Shown here: positions 1 to 9,887 of the stretch, in pieces | How the letters are laid out: every line of letters begins with the position of its first letter | Position numbering within the stretch: the stretch's first letter is position 1 | DNA from: Melieria omissa | Lineage: Eukaryota; Arthropoda; Insecta; Diptera; Ulidiidae | DNA: 64,000 nt | Reading direction: 5' to 3' | NCBI GenBank assembly: GCA_963971225.1 | Contig: OZ020270.1 | Location: forward strand, 65,786,932 to 65,850,931 | Position numbers and translations under genes: made by a program | The notes under the pieces: generated by a model | The model's input: the letters and a program-made list of their open reading frames with translations, nothing else | Databases searched by the model: none | Told to the model about the DNA's origin: nothing

Positions 1-1105
1 ACTGTGGAGATTTTAGGTTGGGTGTTGTTGCTGGTTGTGGTTGAAGCGTTGTTGGTGTTGAGATTTTCGAGTGTCTCGGGTTTGTTTGTTTTAAGTGCAT
101 TAGCGAAGGAAACAGGATTGGGATGGAGGGGATTGCGGGTTTTGTATCAGGTGTACAACTTTGCTTCCGCCGTTTTTTTCCAAAATTAAAAGCTTTATTG
201 CGAAAAAGTGCTTACAGATGTATTATTCAAAGTATTGTCCGTCGCTAGCGACAACTTTCTCCCATCTTTCCGGCAATTTTCGGATCCCGTCTCGAAAAAA
301 GGAGTCCTCTTTTGACGCTATCCATGAAGCAATCCATTTTTCCAATTCTTCGAAGGATTGAAAATGTTGATCTGCCAGGCCGTGTGCCATCGAACGGAAT
401 AGGTGGAAGTCAGAAGGGGCGACATCTGGGGAATACGGCGGGTGGGGCAAGACTCCCCATTTCAGCGTTTCCAGGTACTTTTTGACCACTTTTGCGACGT
501 GAGGCCGAGCATTGTCGTGTTGGAGGATGACTTTGTCATGTCGAAATCACCATTTTTAAAACGTTGAAACCACTCCCGATACGTTCTTTCACTCAGAGCA
601 GCATCACCGTAAGTTTCTGAGAGCATTCGATGCGCTTCAGCTGCATTTTTTTTTCGAATAACAGAAAAGTAAAACTTCCCGCAAATGGCGAGAATTGGGC
701 ACATAAACGGACATTTTCGAGCGTGAATAATACGAAAACAAGAACAACTGTCACTGAAACGGCGATGACAATGCGTTAGGCACTGTCCACACTCACTTTA
801 AAGGCATTACCATCTATGTATTTCAACCAGCCTCAGCCGGTACAGCCACCTATCGGAAAACGGCGGAAGCAAAGTTGTACACCTGATAGATTTTGTTAGC
901 TTCACGCATTGTGCATTTCTCTTGGTATTTAATCTTTAACACTTCTCTTGCTTCCTGATATTAAGGGCAAGAGTTGGACGAGGCCACGTGTTCGCCTGCA
1001 CAGTTGGCACAGTATGTTCTTGTGCATTGGTCGGGGATGTGCGGGGGAAGGTTACAGGAATAACAGGCTGGGAGGTTTTTGCAATGTTTATGGGTATATT
1101 TGATG
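1..1105 (-). pseudogene. LINE ORF1 (Gag-like) fragment split by a mariner
   Basis: Read on the minus strand, 961-1080 encodes two zinc knuckles of the type found in Jockey/I/CR1-like LINE ORF1 proteins: CYSCNLPPHIPDQC (CX2CX4HX4C), then CANCAGEHVASSNSC (CX2CX3HX6C). After a stop just past the second knuckle the same frame continues as EAREVLKIKYQEK, which resembles the helix that follows the knuckles in such proteins. It is then cut by the mariner at 147-886 and resumes at 1-144 as a Pro/Thr/Asn-rich stretch. ORF1 proteins bind LINE RNA. No reverse transcriptase follows in this window. Upstream of the knuckles the frame runs into the satellite without a recognisable N-terminus. The LINE clade is uncertain. 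Confidence 0.6.
147..886 (-). mobile_element. Internally deleted mariner element
   Basis: Perfect ~30-bp inverted ends begin TCAGGTGTACAACTTTGC and are flanked by TA duplications at 145-146 and 887-888. The 740-bp element is about half of a usual 1.3-kb mariner. Minus-strand frames give the N-terminal helix-turn-helix (LSERTYREWFQRFKNGDFD, about 540-640), joined by an internal deletion to the C-terminal catalytic part with HDNARPHVA and YSPDVAPSDF (about 395-520). The region with the first catalytic Asp is lost, so it cannot make transposase. It lies inside the LINE ORF1 fragment. Confidence 0.9.
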
Positions 1106-1112
1106 ACACAAT

Positions 1113-2512
1113 TAAAAAAAAATAATAAGTTTAGATTTGTCTGAATTTCTTCGGAAATGTTCAGAGCCGTCCTGGCTACCCGCTGACATAGGTGAGATAT
1201 GTGGTCACATTTCCATTTAGGAGCAGTAGCCAGTACAGTGGTCAAGTCGTAGAGAAAATTTCAAAAAATAATTAAAAAAAACTATAGGTTTAGATTTGTC
1301 TGAATTTCTCCAGAAATGTTCACAGCCATACTGTGCACCCTCTGACATTAGTGAGATATGTGGTCACATTTCCATTTTGGAGCAATAGCCAGAACAGTGG
1401 TCAAGTCGTAGGGAAAAATTTCAAAAATAATTTTTAAAAATTGTCGGTTCAGATTTTTCTACATTTCTCTCGAAATGTTCACAGCGATAATGGCTACCCT
1501 CTGACATAGGTGAGATATGTGGTCACATTTCCATTTCGGAGCAATAGCCAGAACAGTGGTCAAGTCGTAGGGAAAAGTTTCAAAAAATAATTTAAAAAAT
1601 TGTCGGTTCAGATTTTTCTACATTTCTCTAGAAATTGTAGAGGTATCGCGTGACCACTAATGCCGACAGCATAGCGCTCAAGCCAATCAGCAAGACCGAC
1701 GTGCATCGAACGGTGCGCGCGTCACTTTGTTTGCATTACAAGTGTCAAGTGTCGCATGCACAAGAATGCCGGCGTCACTCAAGTAGCCTGCACTTGCACA
1801 AGCGACACATGTCACAACACATGTGGGCACTTGCACCGATCGCACATGCAACACCACCCGACCTACCGCAGGTCAACGCAGAGCGCTGGCCCACTTTGGG
1901 AAAGTGCCGCGTCGTCGGATCTAACCCGCGTTGTGATTGGCGCGATGCGAGTGAATTGGAAATAGAGGGAGGAGCACTGGAATTGCCCCTCAGTATAACA
2001 GTTATAATTTTAGTATATAAGAATAAAAATTTGGAAAATAAAATCAGCTTTGATGCAAGAGACAGCTGGTGTGTTTCATTCTGCAGCAAGCTCACTGAGG
2101 CTCCAACATAGCCATCAACTTTGAGGCGAGGTCCGCCAACAATAGACCACTCACACTACACACACACGCACACAAAGACTTTTTTCACGACAAAATGTTC
2201 ACAGCCATTCTGGCTACCCTCTGACATAGGTGAGATATGTGGTCACATTTCCATTTTTGAGCAATAGCCAGAACAGTGGTCAAGTCGTAGGGAAAAATTT
2301 CCAAAAATAATTAAAAACAATTGTCGGTTCAGATTTTTCTGCATTTCTCTAGAAATGTTCACAGCCATCCTGGCTACCCTCTGACATAGGTAAGATATGT
2401 GGTCACATTTCCATTTTGGAGCAATAGCCAGAACAGTGGTCAACTCGTAGGGAAAAATTTCAAAAATTAATTTAAAAAAATTGTCGGTTCAGATTTTTCT
2501 ACATTTCTCTAC
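1113..2512. repeat. Tandem satellite, ~159-bp monomer
   Basis: Five to six copies of a ~159-bp unit lie head to tail. The marker aatgttcacagccat recurs at about 1156, 1315, 1474, 2194 and 2354, and each unit contains gagatatgtggtcacatttc. The spacing is 159-160 bp once the solo LTR at 1636-2192 is removed. Copies differ by scattered substitutions. Pieces are open on the minus strand but contain nothing recognisable as protein. Confidence 0.85.
1636..2192. mobile_element. Solo LTR-like insertion in the satellite
   Basis: A 557-bp insertion starts TGTAGAGG, ends CACGACA and is flanked by AAAT at 1632-1635 and 2193-2196; removing it restores a normal satellite monomer. TG...CA ends, a 4-bp target duplication, a GC-rich first half and an AT-rich block with AATAAA-like signals fit a solo LTR left by recombination. 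No internal region or second LTR is present. The family is unknown. Confidence 0.55.
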
Positions 2513-3016
2513 AGTGTTGAGTCCGTATGCAAAAAAATTCAAAAATAATCAAAAACAATGTCTGTTCATATTTGTGTTTTAATGTTGTTAGTTTCGGTGG
2601 ATCGCATATTACTGGCTTTTGAAAGTAACATAGTAAAAACAAGTTGTGTTATTTTCAAATATTTTTGTAACAATATTACTCCTACTTAAAAAGTATGGCC
2701 AATATTTTACTAGCTATTGAGCTCAGCTTTATCTTCGTTGATGAAGAACAAATGATTTTTGTTGAATACCAATTTTTTTAATTTCTGTGAACCCTTACTT
2801 GCTATTAACAAGCTTTGTGATATTTATTCGTTTATTAAAATTTAACAAAAAATAAAACTATTCCCCATAACGATTTTATCGCCCGCTTAAGCGTTTAATT
2901 CCCGAAAAAGTTTCACCTCTGCTGTAAAAAATGTATGCTGACTCAAAAATAATCTGTTATATTTACACGTAAAACTCGTTTTTTAGTTTTTTTTTAAACC
3001 TATTCAACATTGCGCA
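2513..3016. other. AT-rich stretch, no gene seen
   Basis: About 500 bp of AT-rich sequence between the satellite and the TTAA site of the piggyBac-like element. I see no coding frame, tRNA or clear repeat in it. Confidence 0.6.
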
Positions 3017-3239
3017 TTAACCCTAATTCGTCGTTCGGGTGATTTTTCACCCATTTTCAACTTTGAGATGCTATAACTTTCTTATATATTTATCAAAATG
3101 ATTAAGGTTTCTTGTATTTGTAGCAAACCAATAAAAGTTTTCGAATTTATCTACAACATATTGATTATTTGATTATAACAGTGATTACAAAAAAAGTTAC
3201 GTGGGCGACGTTCGGGTGATATTTCACCCATATACAAAT

Positions 3240-3533
3240 TGTATGGAAATTCAACGCAACACATACAGAAAATGCCATAAAACTACGTCACTGGATTGAA
3301 AGTTTTGAACTGTGTTTGTAGGCAAAACCTTTTTATGGATCAATGGGCCTCCTGAACTCAACCGAAAAGTAAGAGCCAATCATATTATCTCAATTAAAGT
3401 TGGTATAACTCGCTATGCTTGAAGTCGTGTGTCAGTAATAAAAGATGCTAATGAAGACCGATGTTAAAGATAGTAACTGACAAAACTAATGTTGAAGGTT
3501 TGCGAGTTTTTGGCAGTGCATGGATCAGCGTTG
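3240..3533 (+). other. Left internal part of the piggyBac-like element
   Basis: About 300 bp between the left subterminal repeats and the BEL insertion. It should correspond to the 5' region of the transposase gene, but every frame is broken and no motif is recognisable. Confidence 0.35.
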
Positions 3534-3538
3534 GTGAT

Positions 3539-4075
3539 TAAATAATTCCGTCCGAAATTTATGCAAAACGCGGGGGGTTTGTATATCGTTATAAAGGGTT
3601 TATTCTGTTTAATTCAGTGTCTGTTTAATTCAGTGTATAATGTGTGTTCACTGTAACATATAATGTGTGTTCACTGTATGAATTCAGTTTTATGTACAAT
3701 GGTTGTGATACAATGTTTGTGATTTGTGAATAATGTGAAATGTTTCTGTGTGGTACAAATTGATTGGAGAGGGCGTACTTATTTAGAGTTAAGTGTAGCT
3801 TTTGTATGTTTGGTGTAGAAAACAGAACTGCCGGCGGCGTGACGCGATCCAAAGTTCGTTAGCGAAAAATCCGACGCCACGACGTGTCAAAAAAGTGTCT
3901 AGCCAGCGGCGACTGACCGCATGATGCCGGTTGGAAGAAAAATTGGAAAGGAGTGGACATTGGAAAGGAGTGGAAAAGAAAAGAGAGAGGGTGGAGGAAG
4001 AGAGACCGAAGAAAGGATAGAACTTGAATGAGGGGAAATGGGATTCGCCGCCGCCTACTGTTGCTCATCTGAACA
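3539..4075 (-). repeat. BEL 3' LTR
   Basis: Minus-strand LTR beginning TGTTCAGATGAGC at 4075 and ending at 3539. It matches 20966-21503 with a handful of differences. It contains short internal duplications around 3610-3690 (taatgtgtgttcactgta twice, tgtttaattcagtg twice). Confidence 0.9.
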
Positions 4076-4700
4076 TCATGGGCCGCCTTGCACTAGTGCA
4101 ACATCCAATGCATGATGCAGGCGACTCACGGTGTCCAGTGCGGTCCGAAGCAGCGCCCTGGTGCTGTGGTCCATGCGGTGGCGGCTGGTCATAGACTGGC
4201 GTGCGCGGCGCCCCAATGGGCCGCTTTGTGCTCTTTGGGTCGGTGGCTGAGAGGGACGCGCTGGGGGTGGTTGCCGGTTCCGTGGGCGTGAGCGACGTGT
4301 CGGCCCTGTCTGCTGTCGCGCCTGGCTTCCTTGGCGTGATGCGGCACGTTGTCGGCTCGGACGTTGACGGCGCTGGCGACTGTCGGCGTTGGCTGAGGCT
4401 GGACGCGGCGCTTGAACTGGTTGGTGGAGCAGCGTATGGTGCTGCTAATCGCAGTGGCGGCAATGTGTCCGGGAAGTACAGTCCTCAGTGGCATGGGACC
4501 GGGCCAGACAGTTGATGCAATAACTGTGGGCCAGAGCGACCACTGCTCGGAACCGGGGCGTCATTGCCAAGAAGGCCGGGCAGTACCGAAGCGAGTGGTA
4601 CCGGTAGCACACCTGGCATAGGTGGACCTCGTCGTCGCGTTCTGTTTGTGTTCTGGAATAGAAAAGGACTTTAGTACTGGGAAACTAGAATCGGTGGTGG
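4076..4700 (-). other. BEL 3' region between pol and 3' LTR
   Basis: GC-rich stretch of the BEL internal region downstream of pol. Frames such as minus 4065-4463 are Pro/Thr/Ser/Ala-rich without recognisable domains. A purine-rich tract just before the LTR is weak (AAGGCGG). I do not call an env gene. Confidence 0.4.
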
Positions 4701-4714
4701 GTGGAGATGGTAAT

Positions 4715-5848
4715 TGTATGCGGAAGATACTTAGTCTTTGGCGTCTACGCGGATGGTAGGACGCAGAGTTTTACGATGGGGCGAGTAAAAATACCCGTTT
4801 GCGTTCGTACGTCGGCGACACGGATGTGATTGTCTTTTCCGCGGTAAAGTTTGACGACACGGTCAAGACGCCATTCGTTGGGGGGCAGCGTGTCGTCTTC
4901 GATGACGACGAGTTCACCTTTCGGTAGTTCCTTTTGAGGATTCTTCCACTTGTACCGTTTGTGCAGGTCCTTTAGATACTCGTCCTTCCAGCGGCGACTG
5001 AATTCCTGGTGAAGAACCTTCAGTTTTTCCCATCTATTCCCATCTTTCTGGTTGATTCAGGTAAGGCGAGTAATGGGGCCCCTTTGAGGAAATGGCCGGG
5101 GGGAGAGCGGTAAGCTCCTCGGGATCCTGCGACAGAGGTGATAACGGACGAGAATTTAAGACACCTTCGATGCGAGCGAGGAGGGTGGAGAATTCTTCGA
5201 AGGTGAATTTATGGGTGCCTGCTACCCTTTTGAAATGGGTTTTAAAGCTTTTGACGGCTGACTCCCAGAGGCCTCCCATATGGGGAGCATTCGGGGGGAT
5301 GAATTTCCACTCTAGGCCTTGAGGACTACATGTGCCGGAGAGGTCAAGGGATATCTCATTGAGAAATTTGGCATAGTCTCTAGAGATGGCACGTTGAGCG
5401 CCGACGAATGTCTTACCATTGTCGGTCATCACTTTCTTGGGCAGGACTCGTGTCCGATAAATCGGGTGAATGCCGCATGGAATGCGTTTGTGGTGAGATC
5501 AGAACACAATTCCAGGTGCACTGCCTTTGTGGAGAAACACACAAATACGGCGACATACCCTTTAAGGAAGCTGGAGGTGCGTAAGGTGGACGCCTTTATT
5601 TGGAAGGGGCCAGCAAAGTCGATTCCGGTTACTGCAAACGGGGGGGTCAGAGTGCAGCGCTCAGGGGGTAGAGCAGCCATTATTTGGGAACGCATTCGTT
5701 GTTTGTGGATGGTACAGATTTTACAGTGGAAGATGCATTTTTTAATTGGAGGTTTGAGTCGGGCGACATAATATTCCTGTCGGACCATCCAGAACATCAG
5801 CCGTTGGTCCGGATGCAATAACAGGCCATGTAAGAACGTGAGATACAA
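4715..5848 (-). pseudogene. BEL pol: integrase and C-terminal domain
   Basis: Minus 5429-5848 holds the integrase zinc-binding end (HCKICTIHKQ) and the first part of the catalytic core (TGIDFAGPF with Asp, KGYVAVFVCFSTKAVHLE). Minus 5034-5432 continues with MMTDNGKTFVGA (second Asp) and PHMGGLWESAVKSFK (catalytic Glu). Further downstream, about 4715-5034, the frame reads WKDEYLKDLHKRYKW and GELVVIEDDTLPPNEW, the C-terminal DUF5641 module of BEL/Pao Pol. A stop or frameshift near 5430 separates the two integrase parts. Integrase inserts the cDNA into host DNA; this copy is inactive. Confidence 0.85.
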
Positions 5849-5991
5849 GGAGCTGTACCTGAATGTCTCGGGTAAGATGATGGGGTGGCGCTCATTGTAG
5901 CTAAGTGAAGCATGAGTGAGTCGACCATTTACCCTTAGGACCCCGTTTTTATCAAGAAAGGGATTGAGAACCAGTAGAGAGCTTTTGGGAC

Positions 5992-6552
5992 TTATAGGCT
6001 TTGACTGGGAGAGTGCAAGCGATTCAGTGGGATATGCCGCGATTGGGCGAGAATAATTAGTCGGGTCTTTACGAGACTTATTTCGCTTTGAGATAGAGCG
6101 AGAGTGGAAGTCGGAGTTGACGTTCGGGAACGTAATCCATGGTTTAGAAATCTGAAAACGTAGGCTATCACGCGTAGCGCCCGAGGGAAGGACGAGAACC
6201 GATCAAGGACATCAATTTCTTCTATGACATGATAGACCTCTACTTTTCTTTGCTCGAGAAGGGGGACTGCACGCGGGTTGGACGTGGGCCACATTTCCGG
6301 GGCGGATTGAAGCCATGTTGGTCCGTACCACCAAAGTAGGTTGACGGACAGTTCCCGTGGGTGGCAGCCGCGGGTGCCTAAGTGGGCAGGGTTGTCCGCA
6401 CTGGTGACATGTCTCCATGTAGCTCCTCCGACAATCTGAAGTATTAGAGATGTGCGGTTCGCCACATATGTTTTCCAAGTGCTTGGCGGCTTGGCAAGCC
6501 AGGCCAGCACGATCTCGGAGTCAGACCATAGGAAGAGGTCGCATTTGTCCAA
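5992..6552 (-). pseudogene. BEL pol: RNase H region
   Basis: The minus frame begins CDLFLWSDSEIVLAWL, the late RNase H motif of BEL/Pao Pol (Asp in SDS), then WKTYVANR and TSADNPAHLGTRG, the linker before integrase. The first RNase H motif (VHGFCDASE) lies in the preceding frame at about 6680-6720, so a frame break lies near 6600. The frame stops at 5992, before the integrase. Confidence 0.8.
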
Positions 6553-6640
6553 GTTCAGGGCCGAACATGTGGAGCGGACTAATTGAGAGAGCAGTACGGC
6601 GCCACATAACTCTAAGCGTGGGCGACCTTAGTCTAAGCGA

Positions 6641-7773
6641 CTAGAAGATGAGACGAGATAGACTGGCCATCTGAGATTCAGAGGCATCGCAGAACCCGTG
6701 TACCTGGGTGGGTACTTGTGGATTGTAATTGACCCATCTAGGAATTTGGATCTTATCAAGTTCGGACAAATTTTGGACAAAGAGGTTCCACTTGATCAAG
6801 GAGCCCGGTTTGACGCCTTCGTCCCAATCGGTGCCCTGTAGCCAGAGTTGTTGAAGTAACATCTTGGCTTGAATCATTATTGGGGAAAGCCATCCTGCGG
6901 GGTCAAACAGTTTCGCGACTGAGGAGAGAATTTGTCGCTTTGTCACCGAATCGGTGGCCAAAATAGGGGTGACTACATAGGAAAATGTGTCAGAGAGGGC
7001 GTTCCACCGAATGCCGAGCGTTTTTGTGGAGCTGGCGTCGTAGAATTTTAAAAAATCGGAGTCTAGAAGATCTTCTTGAGGGATGTCTTCTAAGATTTTA
7101 GGGTGATTTGCAGTAATTTTTTTGAGAGGAAATCCTGCTGAGCGGAGAACTTGAATCACCTGAGATAGGGAATCAAAGCGGAAGGTATGTCATGGGATCC
7201 GGAGAGGATGTCATCGACATATGTGTGTTTGAGAATTATATGTTCCGCGAGTGCGAACTTCTCTTGAGAATCCCTTGCCAATTGATGAAGAGTTCGAATG
7301 GCAAGGTATGGGGCACAATTAACTCCGAAAGTCACGGTTTTGAGCTTATAGTCTCTGACTGGCGATTCAGAAGATTCTCGAAAGAGGATTCGCTGAAAGC
7401 TTTGGTCGTCTTCGTGAACCATAATTTGACGATACATTTTTTGTATGTCACCATTAAAGACGTACTTGAATAGACGCCATTGCAGGATCAAACCCATAAT
7501 GTCTGATTGGAGCGTGGGGCCAGTGCACAGAACATCATTGAGAGAAAGCCCTGAGCTGGTGTCCTTTGAGGCGTTGAAGACAACTCGGACTTTAGTCGTA
7601 ACCTTTTCTGGTTTTATTATGGCATGATGGGGCAAATAGAATGAGAAGTATTTGCCCTCAGAGACTATTTCACGGGGGGTCGTGAGTTCCATGTGATCCA
7701 GCATTATATATTCCTCGAGGACCTCGTCGTAGACGGGTTTGAGGTCTGCTTTCTTTTGCAATGTGCGCTCCAT
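6641..7773 (-). pseudogene. BEL pol: reverse transcriptase
   Basis: Minus 7156-7773 carries RT motifs: TKVRVVFNASKDT, GDIQKMYRQI (catalytic Asp), LKTVTFGVNCAPYLA and HTYVDDILSG (YVDD). Minus 6641-7159 continues with the thumb/connection region ([24 protein letters not shown]) and the start of RNase H. The two halves are in different frames and overlap by a few bases near 7157, so a frameshift splits them. BEL RT copies the element RNA into DNA. Confidence 0.88.
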
Positions 7774-7839
7774 GCTGAAAAACTGCTGGAGCGCTCCAGT
7801 GCGGGAGTGACCAAGCGCTAGAGCATTAGGAAAGCGCGG

Positions 7840-8265
7840 TTAAAAGGGGAGGTTGACCACATAACGACCATCGGGTCGACGGGTGGTAGTTTTGCGGTAA
7901 TAGTCTTCGCAAAACTGATCTTCAGCGGAGAGGGGTGGGGTCTCTTTTATTTCTTCCTGTTTCCAAAACTGTTTTAGTTGGGAGCTAAGGAGTTGGTTGG
8001 ACACTTCTGCGACTTGGGTTGAGAAGGTCGAAATATTTTGAGGGAGGGGACCACTAACTATCCAACCAAAGATTGTGTTTTGGGCAAGGAGGGAGCCAGC
8101 GAGATTGTGGTGAATGCCGTCAAGGAGGATCTGGGGGATTAGATCGCTACCTATGACGAGGTCTATTTGAGCTGAAACCAAGAAGTTCGGATGAGCGGGC
8201 TCGAGGGTGGCAAATTCTTGCCAATTAGGATTGCGGACTTGGAAGGTCGGTAGCAATTTTGTCAA
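7840..8265 (-). pseudogene. BEL pol: protease C-terminal part to RT lead-in
   Basis: The minus frame contains QIDLVIGSDLIPQILLDG and NTIFGWIVSGPL, a motif pair typical of the protease-RT linker in BEL/Pao Pol. It ends KTTTRRPDGRYVVNLPF, just before the RT. Stops separate it from gag/protease at about 8282 and from RT at about 7840. Confidence 0.75.
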
Positions 8266-8283
8266 TTGCGGGAGAACTATTGC

Positions 8284-9378
8284 TTAGGCGCTTAGTCGTT
8301 TTCCACTTTTAGGGGCTACAAGGGTGAGGGAGCAGACTTTGTTTGCATTTTGTACAATGCGGCCACCCATGCCTGATATTTCGAATTGGGAGAATTGAGT
8401 TGGCAGGTGCAGCCGCTTCTGAACTTTCGAAGCGATGAAGGTTCTTTGTGAGCCTTGGTCGATCAGTGCTCGGACGGTGAAAAGTTCACCTGAGTGCTCG
8501 ATTGAGAGCAATGCTGTGGGTAGCAGAGTGTTTCCTCCGTTGTTGAAGTACAACATTTGCACCTGATCGGCTGCCCTTGAAGTTGAGGGGGCTTCCTCTG
8601 AAATGGGCGAGTCTAGGGGGGTTCGAGGGCCTTTGAAAGGGTTACTTCTGGGGGCAGTTGTCGACACTTGGGCTAAGGTGGTTTGGGGTCGATTATTGCC
8701 CTGACTGTGGGGTGCCCTGTTTGCCAAATGGAGAAGTGAGTGATGGGGCTTTTGGCAATAAACACAAGTGAAATTGCTTGTACAGTCCTTCTTGGTGTGA
8801 GAGAAGGCCAAGCAATTCACACAGAGATTGTGTTCCCGTACGTATTTAAGTCGGTCGGGAACCGAGAGATTTTTAAATCGAGGGCAGGACTTCACGTTAC
8901 AGAGCTGGCACTTGAAAGCATTTTTTGATTCTGCCAGATAATTTTGTGTCCGCATTTGGGGTCTAATTTGAGGCGGGTTTGGGTTGGCCATGGGTCTGGG
9001 TTTGGTAGGCCTAATGGTATTGAGCCGTTCGACGACTTCGTACCTACTGGTGAGAAAAGCGTTCATTTGTGACCAAGAGGGGAGATCACGCCGGGAGCTA
9101 AGAGATTGTTCCCACAATGACAAGGTTTCTTCTGGTAAACGCGTCGAACAAATGTACACGAGGAGCGGGTCCCAGTTTTCAATATTGACGTTTTGAGACG
9201 TCAGTACGGACAGACAGTTATTTACCGAGGTCTGAAGCCGTTGGATCGCTTCGCTATTTTCGGATGGAATAGCTGGGAGGTTGAGAAGCGTTTTTATTTG
9301 GTTGTCCACCAGAATACGCCGATTCTCATACCGCGATCGGAGCGCTTTCCACGCAAGCTCAAAGTTTTCATCGCTCAA
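8284..9378 (-). pseudogene. BEL gag C-terminal half with zinc knuckles and protease
   Basis: The minus frame gives the DUF1759-like Gag region (ELAWKALRSRYENRR, EALRRLQTS-like helix, LPEETLSLWEQSL), then Cys/His knuckles (CQLCNVKSC, HNLCVNCLAFSHTKKDC, CVYCQKPHHSLLH) and a retropepsin-like segment LLSIEHSGELFTVRALIDQG. The usual protease DSG appears here as DQG. The gypsy at 9386-15387 separates this from the upstream Gag half at 15392-16034. A stop after KRLSA splits protease from the rest of Pol. Confidence 0.85.
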
Positions 9379-9385
9379 AGCATAT

Positions 9386-9808
9386 TGTAACGATGAGCCA
9401 GTCTGTCGCGGTGCAAAGCAACCCTGCCGCTACGTGCCGTGCCATAACCCAATCTGGCAACGACGGCCGCGATAGTAACTTTTAGTCCAACCTGGCAACG
9501 ATGGTCGCGGTCATCAGGGAAACTTCTAGTCCAATCTGGCAACGTGCGAGAACGATCTGCGCGACGGCCGGACAGAGTATAAAAGGTGGCCAGATGCGGT
9601 GCAGCGAGTCAGTCTGGTTTTGACAAGTGAAGTTGCCACACGAAGTGATTAAGCAAATACTTAGGTGTACGAACAGTAAAGTGTAAACTGTGAATAATAA
9701 AGTGACTGTTGGTTTATTTTATTGTCTGCGTTTAAGAAACTGTGTTTTATTTTCAAATTACACAATCCAGAGATACGCAACAGCCCACTAGACTTAGTAT
9801 TCGTAACA
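9386..9808 (+). repeat. Gypsy copy 1, 5' LTR
   Basis: Starts TGTAACGATGAG, ends TTCGTAACA. Contains three ~50-bp subrepeats around 'agtccaacctggcaacg', a TATAAAAG box at about 9579 and AATAAA at about 9697. It is thus a complete promoter and polyadenylation unit. Confidence 0.93.
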
Positions 9809-9829
9809 TTTGGTGTCAGAAGTGGGATT
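9809..9829 (+). promoter_or_regulatory. Gypsy copy 1 primer-binding site, tRNA-Leu type
   Basis: Directly after the 5' LTR the sequence reads (TT)TGGTGTCAGAAGTGGGAT. This complements the 3' end of fly tRNA-Leu (ATCCCACTTCTGACA plus CCA). The same site follows the LTRs at 31864 and 62029. The tRNA match is from memory. Confidence 0.7.
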
Positions 9830-9887
9830 GTGGAAAATTGAAGATAAGAAAAAAAAACTAAAGAAATAAAATTATAAAAGCACGGAC

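Noticed and set aside
4065..4515. Overlapping GC-rich frames on both strands near the BEL 3' end
   Set aside because: Open only because of high GC; no motif and no conservation to judge.
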